NCBI GenBank assembly: GCA_013397695.1
Contig: VYZI01001052.1
Location: forward strand, 1 to 64,000
DNA: 64,000 nt
Direction: 5' to 3'
DNA from: Centropus unirufus
Taxonomy: Eukaryota > Chordata > Aves > Cuculiformes > Centropidae
Both the position numbers and the translations under genes were made by a program. The notes beneath the pieces were generated by a model. The model ran no database searches, was not told the origin of the DNA, and saw only the letters and a list, made by a program, of their open reading frames with translations. Positions 37,480 to 48,160 of the stretch are shown one piece after another; position 1 is the stretch's first letter; each line of letters begins with the position of its first letter.

Positions 37480-38439
37480 NNNNNNNNNNNNNNNNNNNNN
37501 NNNNNNNNNNNNNNNNNNNNNNNNNNNNNNNNNNNNNNNNNNNNNNNNNNNNNNNNNNNNNNNNNNNNNNNNNNNNNNNNNNNNNNNNNNNNNNNNNNNN
37601 NNNNNNNNNNNNNNNNNNNNNNNNNNNNNNNNNNNNNNNNNNNNNNNNNNNNNNNNNNNNNNNNNNNNNNNNNNNNNNNNNNNNNNNNNNNNNNNNNNNN
37701 NNNNNNNNNNNNNNNNNNNNNNNNNNNNNNNNNNNNNNNNNNNNNNNNNNNNNNNNNNNNNNNNNNNNNNNNNNNNNNNNNNNNNNNNNNNNNNNNNNNN
37801 NNNNNNNNNNNNNNNNNNNNNNNNNNNNNNNNNNNNNNNNNNNNNNNNNNNNNNNNNNNNNNNNNNNNNNNNNNNNNNNNNNNNNNNNNNNNNNNNNNNN
37901 NNNNNNNNNNNNNNNNNNNNNNNNNNNNNNNNNNNNNNNNNNNNNNNNNNNNNNNNNNNNNNNNNNNNNNNNNNNNNNNNNNNNNNNNNNNNNNNNNNNN
38001 NNNNNNNNNNNNNNNNNNNNNNNNNNNNNNNNNNNNNNNNNNNNNNNNNNNNNNNNNNNNNNNNNNNNNNNNNNNNNNNNNNNNNNNNNNNNNNNNNNNN
38101 NNNNNNNNNNNNNNNNNNNNNNNNNNNNNNNNNNNNNNNNNNNNNNNNNNNNNNNNNNNNNNNNNNNNNNNNNNNNNNNNNNNNNNNNNNNNNNNNNNNN
38201 NNNNNNNNNNNNNNNNNNNNNNNNNNNNNNNNNNNNNNNNNNNNNNNNNNNNNNNNNNNNNNNNNNNNNNNNNNNNNNNNNNNNNNNNNNNNNNNNNNNN
38301 NNNNNNNNNNNNNNNNNNNNNNNNNNNNNNNNNNNNNNNNNNNNNNNNNNNNNNNNNNNNNNNNNNNNNNNNNNNNNNNNNNNNNNNNNNNNNNNNNNNN
38401 NNNNNNNNNNNNNNNNNNNNNNNNNNNNNNNNNNNNNNN
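37480..38439. other. Assembly gap (960 N), probably hiding an H4(+) gene
   Basis: If the left flank keeps the layout of the 39-kb H4, the H4 start would fall about 308 bases into the gap (near 37788) and the stop near 38099. The missing 35 codons (including stop) and 3' end of H2B(-) would fill the right side. The parts fit in 960 bases, but N-run length may not be exact. Confidence 0.7.
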
Positions 38440-38715
38440 AGACGTGATGGTCGAGCGCTTGTTGTAGTGCGCCAGGCGCGACGCCTCGCCGGCGATGCGC
38501 TCGAAGATGTCGTTGACGAACGAGTTCATGATGCCCATGGCCTTGGACGAGATGCCCGTGTCAGGGTGCACCTGCTTCAGCACCTTGTACACGTAGATCG
38601 AGTAGCTCTCTTTCCTTGCTCTCTTTCGCTTCTTGTCGCCCTTTTTCTGGGTCTTAGTGACCGCCTTCTTGGAGCCCTTCTTCGGTGCAGGAGCAGATTT
38701 CGCCGGCTCAGGCAT
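38440..38715 (-). CDS. H2B: Histone H2B (HBR variant KRA), C-terminus in assembly gap
   Basis: The first 92 codons of an H2B, MPEPAKSAPAPKKGSKK to NKRSTITS, then the N gap. The remaining 34 residues and the stem-loop are unsequenced. The HBR segment is KKRKRARKES: alanine replaces the phosphorylatable serine 32, unlike the S32 and T32 copies. The frame is otherwise intact and the promoter is canonical, so this is likely a working gene cut by the gap. No divergent H2A is present; upstream lies H4(-). Confidence 0.94.
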
Positions 38716-38782
38716 CGTTAAAAGTTTGTTTCCAGCCTCCTCACTTTACCACAACAACATTGAAAATGGCGCCTCCCCCCTC

Positions 38783-38837
38783 TATTTATAAGGGCGTTAT
38801 GCAAATTAGGGGATTGTAATCGCTTCATTCCTATTGG
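38783..38837 (-). promoter_or_regulatory. H2B promoter: TATA, octamer, CCAAT
   Basis: Minus strand: TATAAATA (38783-38790), ATTTGCAT (38799-38806) and CCAAT (38833-38837), with the same eight-base octamer-to-TATA gap as at 4457-4480. Confidence 0.92.
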
Positions 38838-38889
38838 ACTAAAAAAATACTATCGTAATGCAGTCACTTCCATCCTGTCAACCGTCACA

Positions 38890-39190
38890 GCTTCGGGGCT
38901 GTGTCTGCACCAGTGTTGTGCTCTGCAGTTATAGTGACCATGTCTTCACTCACTAGCATATTATATCTAAACGCAAAATAAATCTGCTCAGTACTTAAAC
39001 TTGACAATTACAGAAAAAAATTACTGGATTATAGTATTGCACAGTTTTGATTTTTTCATTACACCACATGAAATTCTTTTATGAGGACTGTAAATCATTA
39101 CGGCTTTAGTTATAAGTTTCAACGCAGCTGTGGCATTTGAAAAAAAGAAATAAAATTCCAATTCAGTAGTAATGAACAGCTCTCATTGTG
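38890..39190. other. Short spacer between H2B and H4
   Basis: AT-rich, no gene or promoter recognised; it ends at the H4 downstream region. The purine-rich downstream element of this H4 is weak here, because homology to the 13-kb H4 stops just outside the stem-loop. Confidence 0.5.
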
Positions 39191-39202
39191 AAATTTGTGG
39201 GT

Positions 39203-39218
39203 GGCTCTGAAAAGAGCC
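39203..39218 (-). terminator. Histone mRNA 3' stem-loop (H4)
   Basis: The minus strand reads GGCTCTTTTCAGAGCC, loop UUUC, then ACCCACAAATTTC. The sequence between stop and stem-loop is the same as at 13017-13052. Confidence 0.95.
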
Positions 39219-39254
39219 TTTGTGTTATAAAATCGTGAAGCTGGAGATACGCGT

Positions 39255-39587
<333 letters not shown>

Positions 39588-39635
39588 TCACGGCACGCCA
39601 CTAGGCTCGCGGAGGCGCGCTTTATTGCCTGGGAG

Positions 39636-40105
39636 CCGACCTGGTTGAGAACTGCACAGGGGAGGCGTGGGCACAGCTGCAGTCTCCGCCTCTTCCCCGC
39701 CCGGCGCCCCCGGGCGCCCCCCGCGCAGCTCGGTGTGGTCCCCCTTCCAGACGAGGCCCCGGCCCCCGGGACGCGTCCGGCGGCTCTGCCTCTTCCCAGT
39801 GGGGCTGGGCTCCCACCCCGCGCTTCCCGCTCTCGGGCCGCCCCGCGCGCTGCCCCCGCCCTCTCTCTGCCCGAGCTTCTTTTTGTTTATTTCCCTCCTC
39901 GTCCCATCCTGTCTGTGCCACCGTGCGCCGGGGACTGTCCCGAGGCAGCTCCGGGCGTCCGCCGGCGGCAACAGCCGGGCTGGCGGCCCCGAGCCCGAAT
40001 TTTGGGTCCTCGTTCCGGTCCCGACCCTCCTTGCTGCCCGCGGGTCTGCGGCAAAATCCGACCAATCCGGGGCCGCGCCTAGCGCTCCCGCCCCGCCGCT
40101 CGTCC
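39636..40105 (-). promoter_or_regulatory. H4 promoter: HINFP-like proximal block and distal element
   Basis: Minus strand: TTCTCAACCAGGTCGG (about 39636-39651) corresponds to the palindrome H4 block TTCTCACCCAGGTCGG. AATAAAG near 39621-39627 lies in the TATA position. The distal GGATTGGTCGGATTTTGC element is at 40046-40068. The whole is inside a CpG island reaching about 40500. Confidence 0.75.
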
Positions 40106-43099
40106 TCCCTTCGAGTGATGAGGAGTCCGCGGTGGGAGGTTTCCTGCCTAGCACTCTCTTTGTTGGCTTCTACTCGGCGCCTCTGCGTTTTTCTTTGTCT
40201 ACCTGGATACTGAGCTCCCTCAGCTGCCCCCTCCCTCAGAGCAGCCCCGAGTGCCGAGCATTCCGCAGACCGGTGCGAGAGGGAGCGAGGCCCTTTAGAG
40301 ATTGGGAAAATGGTCGGTGAGGGGATTTTGGTAGGTATCGCTTGGATCTGAGGCTCCTGTTAATAACAAGCAACTCGGAGCGGCTACTTGGAAGCACAGG
40401 AGGAACCGCTCGCCTTTCTCTGCAGTCACCCCGGCTCCGCAACGCAGTCCCATGGGCAGCGCTGGCTGCAAGATGCTCGGCTCGCTCCCGGCCTTAGAGA
40501 GAGGGTAGTGCTGCCTAATGTGCAGCTGGATCCAGCAAACATTAAGTGCATTACTAACCAGATGCTTGTATGAAATCTGAAAAATTGATAATATTTTTTT
40601 CTCAAATAAATATGTTCAGAAATTTGATTGTAAATTTCACACTTTTTAAAAAAAAGTTGGTGTGGATTGTGCTTACAGTATGTTGGACTATATTTCTGAA
40701 GTGGGTTAATAGGGACTGAAAGAGTTATGAGGCTACTTTTTTAAATTAAATATGTTAAGATTTTAAATGTTACTTATAGAATCAGAACAAAAGTGATATG
40801 GCTACGGTACTTGCCAGCTCTCAAGATTGTATTTTCTGCACTCCAAACATGCCTGCCTTTTAAAAAACATTGCTGTTCTAAATTTTGTAGTTGTTTATGT
40901 TACTTCATTTATGAACATAACACACAGAATTTATGCAGAATCTCCAGAATATTTCTTGGCAAAATATATTCCCTTGACTCATGTGAAAATGTGATTGAGT
41001 TTTTAGTGTATTAAGTTACAGGTTTCCAAAAATACATGTCTTATCTGTGATTATAATTGTCTGTATGAATTCCATTTTAATTCAAACTGTTAACTGACAG
41101 AAATTAAAATGAAAGAACTATTACTCAGTACATCTAACATAAGTAGGCAGAAGTATCTCTAATGTGGATTATGTGCACTTTTTAACTCAACAGTTTATAA
41201 AGAGTTTTAGTTCATTCTATCATCTAGTTTGTCACTAGTGGATCTGCCAGGCTTGTGCCCACCATGACCATTTGGCTCCAGGAAATCTGTGTTGTTCTTT
41301 AGAGCTGAAGATCTGTGTCTAGATATGTTTCCTGATACATTTTTAAACATCCCAAGTATTAAAGAAAGCCTAAAGGAATTACAAAACATCTTTTAGGGTA
41401 TCAAAATCGTAATCACTTCATAATTCTTCCTAAGTACAGGGGGAGTATCTCAGTATAACTTTTTCTCTCCAGCAGTATAGCCACTGTAAGACCTGGAAAA
41501 TTGTCTTAAAAAAAGTGTCCTGGGAGAAAGGAATGATGCAGAAGGTGAGACAAGTAGCTTATACATTAACTGCAACCTCTTTTCCCCAGAATGTGGATCA
41601 CATTACATATACTTTGATATTGTGGTTTTGGGATATTTGTCTTGCCTGTGGGTTGCTACAAGTGGCCACAGACATGTTTCCCAAGCATTTCTGCTAGTGA
41701 TGATGTCAGTTGTCTCACAAAGCAGAGCGTTTTCTTAGAAAACAACAGTTAAAACAGTAAGAAAATTTTTGCTCCTGAGTATAAATCCTGCTGAAGTTGC
41801 TTATACTGTAGATTGGAGGCAGTAAATATTAATTGAATCAGATTACAAGCACTTAGTTCCCAGATTATAGAAACTTCAATTTGTTCATGTGTTTGGACAC
41901 ACCCTATGAGTTAAATGGAAAAGGAAGGAAATCTTTGCAAAATTTTGCCCAATTAAAAGAAACAACAAAACCTTTCAAGTGTGCTTTATCCAGGACAGTG
42001 GTCCTATATTTTTATTAAAATATAATATACTGAAATATATTATATTTTTATCACTGAATAAACCATACTGAAAATATAAAACTGCATATTTTTTCTTGTT
42101 AGAGCAAGGGAACAACTCGCCATGACTGCACAAGAAAGTGCATAACTAGCGAAAAAAAAACAACCAAAAAACAAGCCACATGATTTTATTATATCCAGTT
42201 GCAAAGTTGCTCTTTATTTTCCTAGGAGCTTACATGGCAATTTCAATTTGTGTCTCTATTTGCTATAACTGTAAAAGGAACAGGCAAACGAAATCAGGAA
42301 AGATCTTTTTAAGCATATTATTCCTAACAGCACATACAGAGTAAAAGTGAAAAGGGATACAAGACCCTTTACTTTTAAAGGGTGCAGTTCTAGGACTTCT
42401 GATATGTAGACCGACATTATTGACTTATCTCTAAACACAACTATCATTTAGATAATTTTTGGAGAAATTAGTTGGAAATTTTTTTGCATTAGAAATTCTT
42501 GAGAATATGAAGATGTACTGGAATCCAATGGTACAGCTAAGGCACCATATGGTATGGATTTTCTCATTGCTAACATTTGTTGTAGATGTACATAATAGAA
42601 AGCTCATTTATTTAAACTTGCCTTACTACATTCCTTCATCCTCTGGAATTTGCTTGAAAGTCATGAACCTTTAATACCAGAAAATTTGCGGGTTTTTATA
42701 ATTCATCCTACTTTAGGAAGGATGTCTTATTTATAGGACATTTACATTGAAATTTGAGGCCTCACTGGTATGATGGCAGCACAGGATTCACATCTGGTAC
42801 AACCACTAATGGCCAAAAACAAACCCAAGGAATTCTTAGAAGTGAACCTGAGTATCATGGAGGGGAAAACTCGTTACTAAAGTGTGCATAGGGACAAATT
42901 AAATAAGAGGAGTTTGGAATGAGGTTGTGAAGAAAATAATGAATTTCTGAGATTTGCTTGATTTACCTCCACTCCTAGAGAAGGACAGGACCCTCTTGTG
43001 ATTCCATGTCCAATTTCAACACGTGGCAGTTATAGAGATGTGTGCTTCTGGGCCAGAAATACCATCACATTCTAAGCTGCATAAAAAGAAGTGTGGTCA
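40106..43099. other. CpG island shoulder then AT-rich spacer
   Basis: GC-rich to about 40510 without a coding frame that I recognise, then AT-rich. No histone gene or stem-loop. ORFs are short and without family resemblance. Confidence 0.5.
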
Positions 43100-43635
43100 G
43101 AGAACGGAAGGAGGGGATTAGTCCCATCTCCTCTGCTCTCATGAGACCGGTATCTGGATAGTGCATCCAGCTCTGGGGGTCCCCCAGCACGAGGAAGACA
43201 TGGACTTGTTTGAGAACCTACAGAGAAGGGCCACAAACAGAGAGGGATGGAACATCTCTCATGAAGAAGGGCTGAGAACAATGGGCTTCTTCAGCCTCAG
43301 AAAGAACAGGTTCTGGGGAAAACTTATTGCAGCCTTTCAATACTTAACAGTGGGTTTATAAAAAAGGAGAAACTTCTTACCAAGGCCTTTAGTGACAAAA
43401 CAAGGGACAACAATTTTAAACTAAAAGAGATGAATAATTTATTTATTTGTTTGAATGGTGAGACACTAGACCAGGCTACTCAGATTCTATGCAGGTCCCC
43501 TTCCAGGAAGTGTTCAAAGTCTGGCTGGGTGAAGCTTTGAGCAACTTAGTCTAGTGAAAGTTTCCATATCCTCAGCAGAGGGGTCAGACTAGATTTTTTT
43601 TATGGTCCCTTCCAACCCAAATTGTTCTATGATTG
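43100..43635 (+). mobile_element. CR1 LINE 3' fragment
   Basis: CR1-like text from ATCCAGCTCTGGGGGTCCC (43165) through GAGAAGGGCCACAAACAGAG, AGAAGGGCTGAGAACAATGG and GCAGCCTTTCAATACTTAA, to the terminal GGTCCCTTCCAACCCAAATT and TCTATGAT (43603-43633). It is 5' truncated with an AT insertion near 43435-43455. Confidence 0.88.
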
Positions 43636-44800
43636 CAAGCTTCTGACACGTAAAAGACCTCTGTGTGTTAAAATACGTGTTTTTTAACATCATCACAGTT
43701 CTTCAAGAAAGCAATTATAAGTGCAAGGAGATAAGTAGCTGCAGCTGGTGAGGTTCAATAAAACAGCACAATGGAAGCGTTGCAGCTCTAGATGTATCCA
43801 CTTGCAAACAAAACCCTTAGACACCGATATCATCACCATGTCAGAATAGTCTGGTGCTCCAGCCAGCTCTCTTTATGTTTTTCTCTCCTGATGATCCCTG
43901 ATATCCTGCTTTGGCAATTATACAGTCACACCTAAAAAGCCTCTCTGCTACAGTATCTTGCTATAGGTTGTTTTTCTTCCTTCAGACCCACAGCATTCTT
44001 CCTTCTCTTCAAGGTATGGGGAGGGCAGAGGTGCAGGACAAAGCGCTTATAGTCTCAATGTAATGTGCTGCAAACCATCAGGGGCAGCTTCTACGAAAAT
44101 CTGAGCAAAACGAATCAGCTAAATAGACTTTATCATGGTTTATAACATTAACCGTAAAGAACTTCAACATTGTGCTCTGATACGATGCTCGTGCCAACAA
44201 TGTAGAAGATTAACTGTAACAATGTTGCCTGCTGTTAGCTGATGCAACAGGGAATAGCTATTTACAGCCAGGAAATTAAGAAGGTGGAAGTTTGAAAATC
44301 CCACTTAGAACAGGCACGTAGCTTCCTCTGAGTAGAAAGATGCTGCATTCATGCAGGTCTGACTAGTTAAAGATCTTGATCAAAGTAAACCGTTTCCCCT
44401 AAAGCATTTCTAATTTAATTTCTAATTAAGTTAGAAAGAAGACTTCTTTTAAAGGCCTGCAAAGAAAGCCTGTCTTCATTCTTAAATGCAATTATGCAGG
44501 TTCAGGGTACTCGTATTATTTTTTATTTTCCCACTCCTCCCCAGTCTTGTAGCTTCTCTCCCCCTTAATTTCACACCCCCAGTAACCTATAAAGCCATGA
44601 AAGTTAAGCAGATTCAAAGAAATACTCGGAAGTCAATAAACCCACTACCAAAGAATCAGAAGCTAGTGAGCAAATACGTCACCACTCAAGACCGTAACAA
44701 AGCTTTAACATGCTGCCACTCATTTTAACTTCCTATTAAAAGTAGTGTGAAAGTAATACCTAGAACAAAGTACTCCTTTTAAAAGCAAGCAACAACTCTT
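43636..44800. other. Intergenic, no gene recognised
   Basis: AT-rich spacer before the second H2A/H2B pair; nothing recognisable except a possible H2A downstream element (AGAAAAGAGTTG, minus strand) near 44793-44804. Confidence 0.5.
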
Positions 44801-44816
44801 TTCTGAGAAGGTGGGT

Positions 44817-44832
44817 GGCTCTGAAAAGAGCC
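44817..44832 (-). terminator. Histone mRNA 3' stem-loop (H2A)
   Basis: The minus strand reads GGCTCTTTTCAGAGCC, loop UUUC, then ACCCACCTTCTCAGAAAAGAG. Confidence 0.95.
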
Positions 44833-44874
44833 TTTGGGTTATGATTCGAGTCTGAGCAGCTTTGCTCACTGAGC

Positions 44875-45264
44875 TTATTTGCTTTTAGCCTTATGACTCT
44901 CGGTCTTCTTGGGCAGCAGCACGGCCTGGATGTTGGGCAGCACACCGCCCTGCGCGATCGTCACCTTGCCCAGCAGCTTGTTGAGCTCCTCGTCGTTGCG
45001 GATGGCGAGCTGCAGGTGGCGCGGGATGATGCGCGTCTTCTTATTGTCGCGGGCCGCGTTGCCCGCCAGCTCCAGGATCTCGGCTGTCAGGTACTCCAGC
45101 ACGGCCGCCATGTAGACGGGAGCTCCAGCCCCAACCCGCTCCGCGTAGTTACCTTTCCGGAGGAGACGATGAACACGACCCACGGGGAACTGCAGCCCAG
45201 CTCGTGAAGAGCGCGACTTGGCCTTAGCTCGGACTTTGCCTCCCTGCTTGCCGCGACCAGACAT
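44875..45264 (-). CDS. H2A: Histone H2A, divergent copy (V10, M51)
   Basis: A complete 129-residue H2A. It differs from the 24-kb copy at A10V (GGKVRAKAK), L51M (VYMAAVLEYL), D121E and A127S (KKTESHKAKSK). M51 also occurs in some mammalian canonical H2A genes. The first 155 bp or so use AT-leaning codons unlike the 24-kb copy, whereas the following 210 bp are almost identical to it, a mosaic pattern. The minus frame is open from 46125, but MSGRGKQ at 45264 is the start and the upstream codons are antisense H2B. It is divergent from H2B at 45592-45972. Confidence 0.97.
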   Translation of the reverse strand: MSGRGKQGGKVRAKAKSRSSRAGLQFPVGRVHRLLRKGNYAERVGAGAPVYMAAVLEYLTAEILELAGNAARDNKKTRIIPRHLQLAIRNDEELNKLLGKVTIAQGGVLPNIQAVLLPKKTESHKAKSK

Positions 45265-45591
45265 GCTTGATAAGATTAAAGCACAGAGCACCCACACACC
45301 CACAAAACCGAGAAAATCATACTGACGCAACCCCTCTTCCCTTTTTATCCCTTCCCCGAATGGGCTCAGCGCTGAGTGATTGGCTGAAAGCAGACATTGC
45401 TCGTAGGACCAATGAGAAGACGGATTGTGTTGTGACCACTCAGAAGCAGAGATACACCCCCTTGAAGGAAAACAGCGAATCGCATTGTACAATTTGGAGC
45501 CTGTATATTTGCATAACATTCCTATAAATAGAGGGCGCTGCGGCCATATTCGCTGCTGTTTTTCCTGTGGGAACGTTGTGTGGTTGTCGTA
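45265..45591. promoter_or_regulatory. Bidirectional H2A/H2B promoter
   Basis: CCAAT complement at 45379-45383, CCAAT at 45409-45413, octamer ATTTGCAT at 45507-45514 and TATAAATA at 45523-45530 (H2B side), and a TATA-like GGATAAAAAG on the minus strand at 45341-45350 (H2A side). Layout and the GCATAACATTCCTATAAATA stretch parallel the 24-kb pair. Confidence 0.9.
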
Positions 45592-45972
45592 ATGCCTGAG
45601 CCGGCCAAGTCTGCTCCTGCGCCTAAGAAGGGCTCCAAGAAGGCGGTCACTAAGACCCAGAAAAAAGGCGACAAGAAGCGCAAGAAGAGCCGGAAGGAGA
45701 GCTACTCGATCTATGTGTACAAGGTGCTGAAGCAGGTGCACCCCGACACGGGCATCTCGTCCAAGGCCATGGGCATCATGAACTCGTTCGTCAACGACAT
45801 CTTCGAGCGCATCGCCGGTGAGGCGTCGCGGCTGGCGCACTACAACAAGCGCTCGACCATCACGTCTCGGGAGATCCAGACGGCCGTGCGGCTGCTGCTG
45901 CCCGGCGAGCTGGCCAAGCACGCAGTCTCCGAGGGCACCAAGGCTGTCACCAAGTACACCAGCTCCAAGTAG
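45592..45972 (+). CDS. H2B: Histone H2B
   Basis: A complete 126-residue H2B, protein identical to the 4.0-kb copy (HBR KKRKKSRKES, S32 retained). The frame opens four codons upstream, but MPEPAKS is the conserved start. It is divergent from H2A at 44875-45264. Its 3' UTR shares GAGCGCCTCGGATCC with the 24.8-kb H2B, supporting duplication of the H2A-H2B pair as a unit. Confidence 0.98.
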   Translation: MPEPAKSAPAPKKGSKKAVTKTQKKGDKKRKKSRKESYSIYVYKVLKQVHPDTGISSKAMGIMNSFVNDIFERIAGEASRLAHYNKRSTITSREIQTAVRLLLPGELAKHAVSEGTKAVTKYTSSK

Positions 45973-46002
45973 AGCGCCTCGGATCCAGTTTTTAACCCAA
46001 AC

Positions 46003-46018
46003 GGCTCTTTTAAGAGCC
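46003..46018 (+). terminator. Histone mRNA 3' stem-loop (H2B)
   Basis: GGCTCTTTTAAGAGCC followed by ACCCATA; loop UUUA. Downstream element CTGAAAGAGCTGTAA at about 46031-46045. Confidence 0.95.
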
Positions 46019-46049
46019 ACCCATATATTCCCTGAAAGAGCTGTAACAC

Positions 46050-47260
46050 CAAAGTGTCTTAGTCTTTCTGGTTGTAAAAGAGTACTGAAGAAATTATTAA
46101 TGGAAGGTAAAATTTCTTTACTCACAATTATTAGAGCTTGTAATGATCAAAGGTCTCTAGGAAATAATTTTTATGTAAGCAAAAGCAAATGTTAAGTATT
46201 CCTTAAGTATCATACAAATACTATTTTCCAATGAACGTAAGCAATGTTTTTCAGCAGTGATGTGAGACACGGTAAGTTACACCAAATGGGCCATCATAGA
46301 TAAAAAAATTCACGTGGCTTCTAGTAGCAACGACCCACCCCCAGGAAAGATGGTGTGCGAAAAAGACCCTGATAACTTTTCTATAGCTTTGCAGAGGTTG
46401 AGAAGTGGGAATGATCTTTGCAGATCAGGAGATAAGGACCTGGAGAAGCGAGGACAGCTCAGAGTCTGGGTAGCCGCTTTGGGAGGACGAGCTGTTTGCG
46501 CTCCCCTGGGGCGAGGATTACCGGCAACCGCGGAACGAGCGCGGGTTTTTCGAAATATTCCAATCGCCCAATAAACGGCTGCGGTTTCTCCCAGCAGCCA
46601 ATCACAACTTGCCATAGGCTTTCGCTGCCGAAGCCACCAGGAAGCTCCGCGCCCCTCTGCCTTCATGCTCTGCCCACCTACGGGTCGCAAAGCCCCTACG
46701 GGTCGCAAAGCCCCGGGAGCAGAGGCTCAGGAGAGCTGCCCGGCAGAGCTCTGCCTCTCCAGCTGCACCGCCACCAGGCCAGCAGGGTGCGGGAGAGGAA
46801 CTCTGGTAGCTCAACCCGCCTCCCGCCCCGGCAATCTCCTCAAAAAGCAGGTCGGTGAAGTCACGCAGAAATCAAGACCTGTCCCACGAGAGTGCTGCCA
46901 AGCGGAAAGGTCATTGCCCAGTAAGGGAGGAGCCGTGCTGGCAGTTCCCAAGTGCGGTCTCTAAGAGGTGTGGCAAATCGCACTCGGGCTGCTTGGAATC
47001 GCGCCGATTAAAGCACTGAAAGAAACCTCCGCACCCCGGAGCGATAACCGCTCTGAGCTGTCCCTTTAACAGAGACACCCTCTTGCGGTGCTCAGAAAGA
47101 GTCGGGTTTTAGAACGCGTTTTCGCAAGGAATGCAAACTTTATTTTTCCAAGTCTTAGTGCAACCACGGCCGGAAGTTTAGCGTCCCATCCACAGACGAA
47201 CGTCCCACACGGATAGTGGAGTGTGGTTAGCTCTGCTGTAGGCACGGATCTCGGTCACGG
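46050..47260. other. Spacer with orphan CpG island and 18-bp tandem repeat
   Basis: AT-rich to about 46300, then CpG-rich to about 47100. CCAAT boxes near 46559-46605 (including CAGCAGCCAAT, also found at the 11.7-kb H3 promoter) and two adjacent 18-bp copies TACGGGTCGCAAAGCCCC (46679-46696, 46697-46714). No histone coding sequence follows. It may be a remnant promoter or an unannotated transcript start. Confidence 0.45.
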
Positions 47261-47292
47261 AGTGTAACAGCCCTTTTGCGGACAATCTGGGT

Positions 47293-47308
47293 GGCTCTTA
47301 AAAGAGCC
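47293..47308 (-). terminator. Histone mRNA 3' stem-loop (H1)
   Basis: The minus strand reads GGCTCTTTTAAGAGCC, loop UUUA. Downstream element CGCAAAAGGGCTG (minus strand) at 47268-47280. Confidence 0.95.
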
Positions 47309-47338
47309 GTTGGGTTTAAGCATTTCCACTTCAGCGCT

Positions 47339-48004
47339 TCACTTCTTGGGCGCCGCCTTCTTTGCCTTGGCTGTTTTTGGCTTGGTCGCCTTGGGCTTAG
47401 CTGCTTTGGGCTTCACAGCTTTTGCCTTGGCCGGGCTCTTGGCTGCTGCCGTCGCCTTTTTGGGCTTAGCAGCCTTAGTGGCCTTCTTCGGGCTCTTGGC
47501 AGTTTTCTTGGCCGCGGCAGCCGCCGGCTTCTTAGCTTTCTTAGGGCTCTTCTTCACCGGTGCAGCCTTTTTGGGCTTCTTGGCGGCGCTGGCGGGCTTC
47601 TTGGCCGCCGGCTTCTTGGGCTTGGCCGCGGCTGTGCGCTTCTTGGGGGCTTTCTCCTTCACTTCTCCGGGCTTCTTGTTGAGGCGGAAAGAGCCGGAGG
47701 CGCCGGTGCCCTTGGTCTGCACCAGGGTGCCCTTGCCGACGAGGCTCTTGAGCCCCAGCTTGATGCGGCTGTTGTTCTTCTCCACATCGTAGCCGCCGGC
47801 GGCCAGCGCCTTCTTGAGCGCGGCGAGGGAGAGCCCCTTGCGCTCCTTGGAGGCGGACACGGCCTTGGTGATCAGCTCGGTGACGCTGGGGCCGGCGGGC
47901 TTGCGGGCTTTGGAGCCACCCGCCGCCTTCTTCGGCTTCTTAGAGGCAGCCTTAGCGGCGGGGGCCGCGACAGCAGGAGCGGCAGCGGGAGCGGTCTCCG
48001 ACAT
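47339..48004 (-). CDS. H1: Linker histone H1
   Basis: A 221-residue H1. N-terminal tail MSETAPAAAPAVAAP; winged-helix domain from GPSVTELITK to GTGASGSFRL, nearly identical to that of the 2.2-kb H1; C-terminal K/A/P tail with SPKK/SPAK sites ending AKAKKAAPKK. It differs from the first H1 mostly in the tails (KEKAPKKRTAAAKPKK against KEKTTKKKPAAKPKK, and the distal tail), so the two are distinct subtypes. The start ATG at 48004 is the conserved MSETAP. It is divergent from nothing; about 1.3 kb separates it tail-to-tail from the 45.6-kb H2B. Confidence 0.97.
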   Translation of the reverse strand: MSETAPAAAPAVAAPAAKAASKKPKKAAGGSKARKPAGPSVTELITKAVSASKERKGLSLAALKKALAAGGYDVEKNNSRIKLGLKSLVGKGTLVQTKGTGASGSFRLNKKPGEVKEKAPKKRTAAAKPKKPAAKKPASAAKKPKKAAPVKKSPKKAKKPAAAAAKKTAKSPKKATKAAKPKKATAAAKSPAKAKAVKPKAAKPKATKPKTAKAKKAAPKK

Positions 48005-48066
48005 CTCTGCAGAGACTTCTTCCTAATCAAAAGAAAGTAATTGGGCTACAGTAACCCCGATGCCTG

Positions 48067-48160
48067 AATTTATAGCGAAGCGGTGATCTGTGATTGGTGC
48101 TTTGCAGAGCCCGCCTAACTGTTAGCCAGGAAGAGCTTTTCGTCCTCCGAGTCTGTGTTT
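48067..48160 (-). promoter_or_regulatory. H1 promoter: TATA, CCAAT, GC box, H1 box
   Basis: Minus strand: TATAAATT (48067-48074), CCAAT (48093-48097), a GGCGGGC GC box (about 48108-48115) and AAACACA (48154-48160). The same order and similar spacing as at 2039-2132. Confidence 0.9.

Noticed and set aside
37174..38715. Open frames of 350-500 codons across the N run
   Set aside because: They exist only because unknown bases contain no stop; no product can be inferred through the gap.
45265..46125. A 416-codon minus frame joining antisense H2B, the shared promoter and H2A
   Set aside because: An antisense reading through H2B and the promoter; only the last 129 codons are a real gene.
47276..48040. 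Long open frames opposite the H1 genes (also 2125-2877 on the minus strand)
   Set aside because: Leucine/alanine/glycine-rich shadows of the lysine/alanine-rich H1 coding strand.
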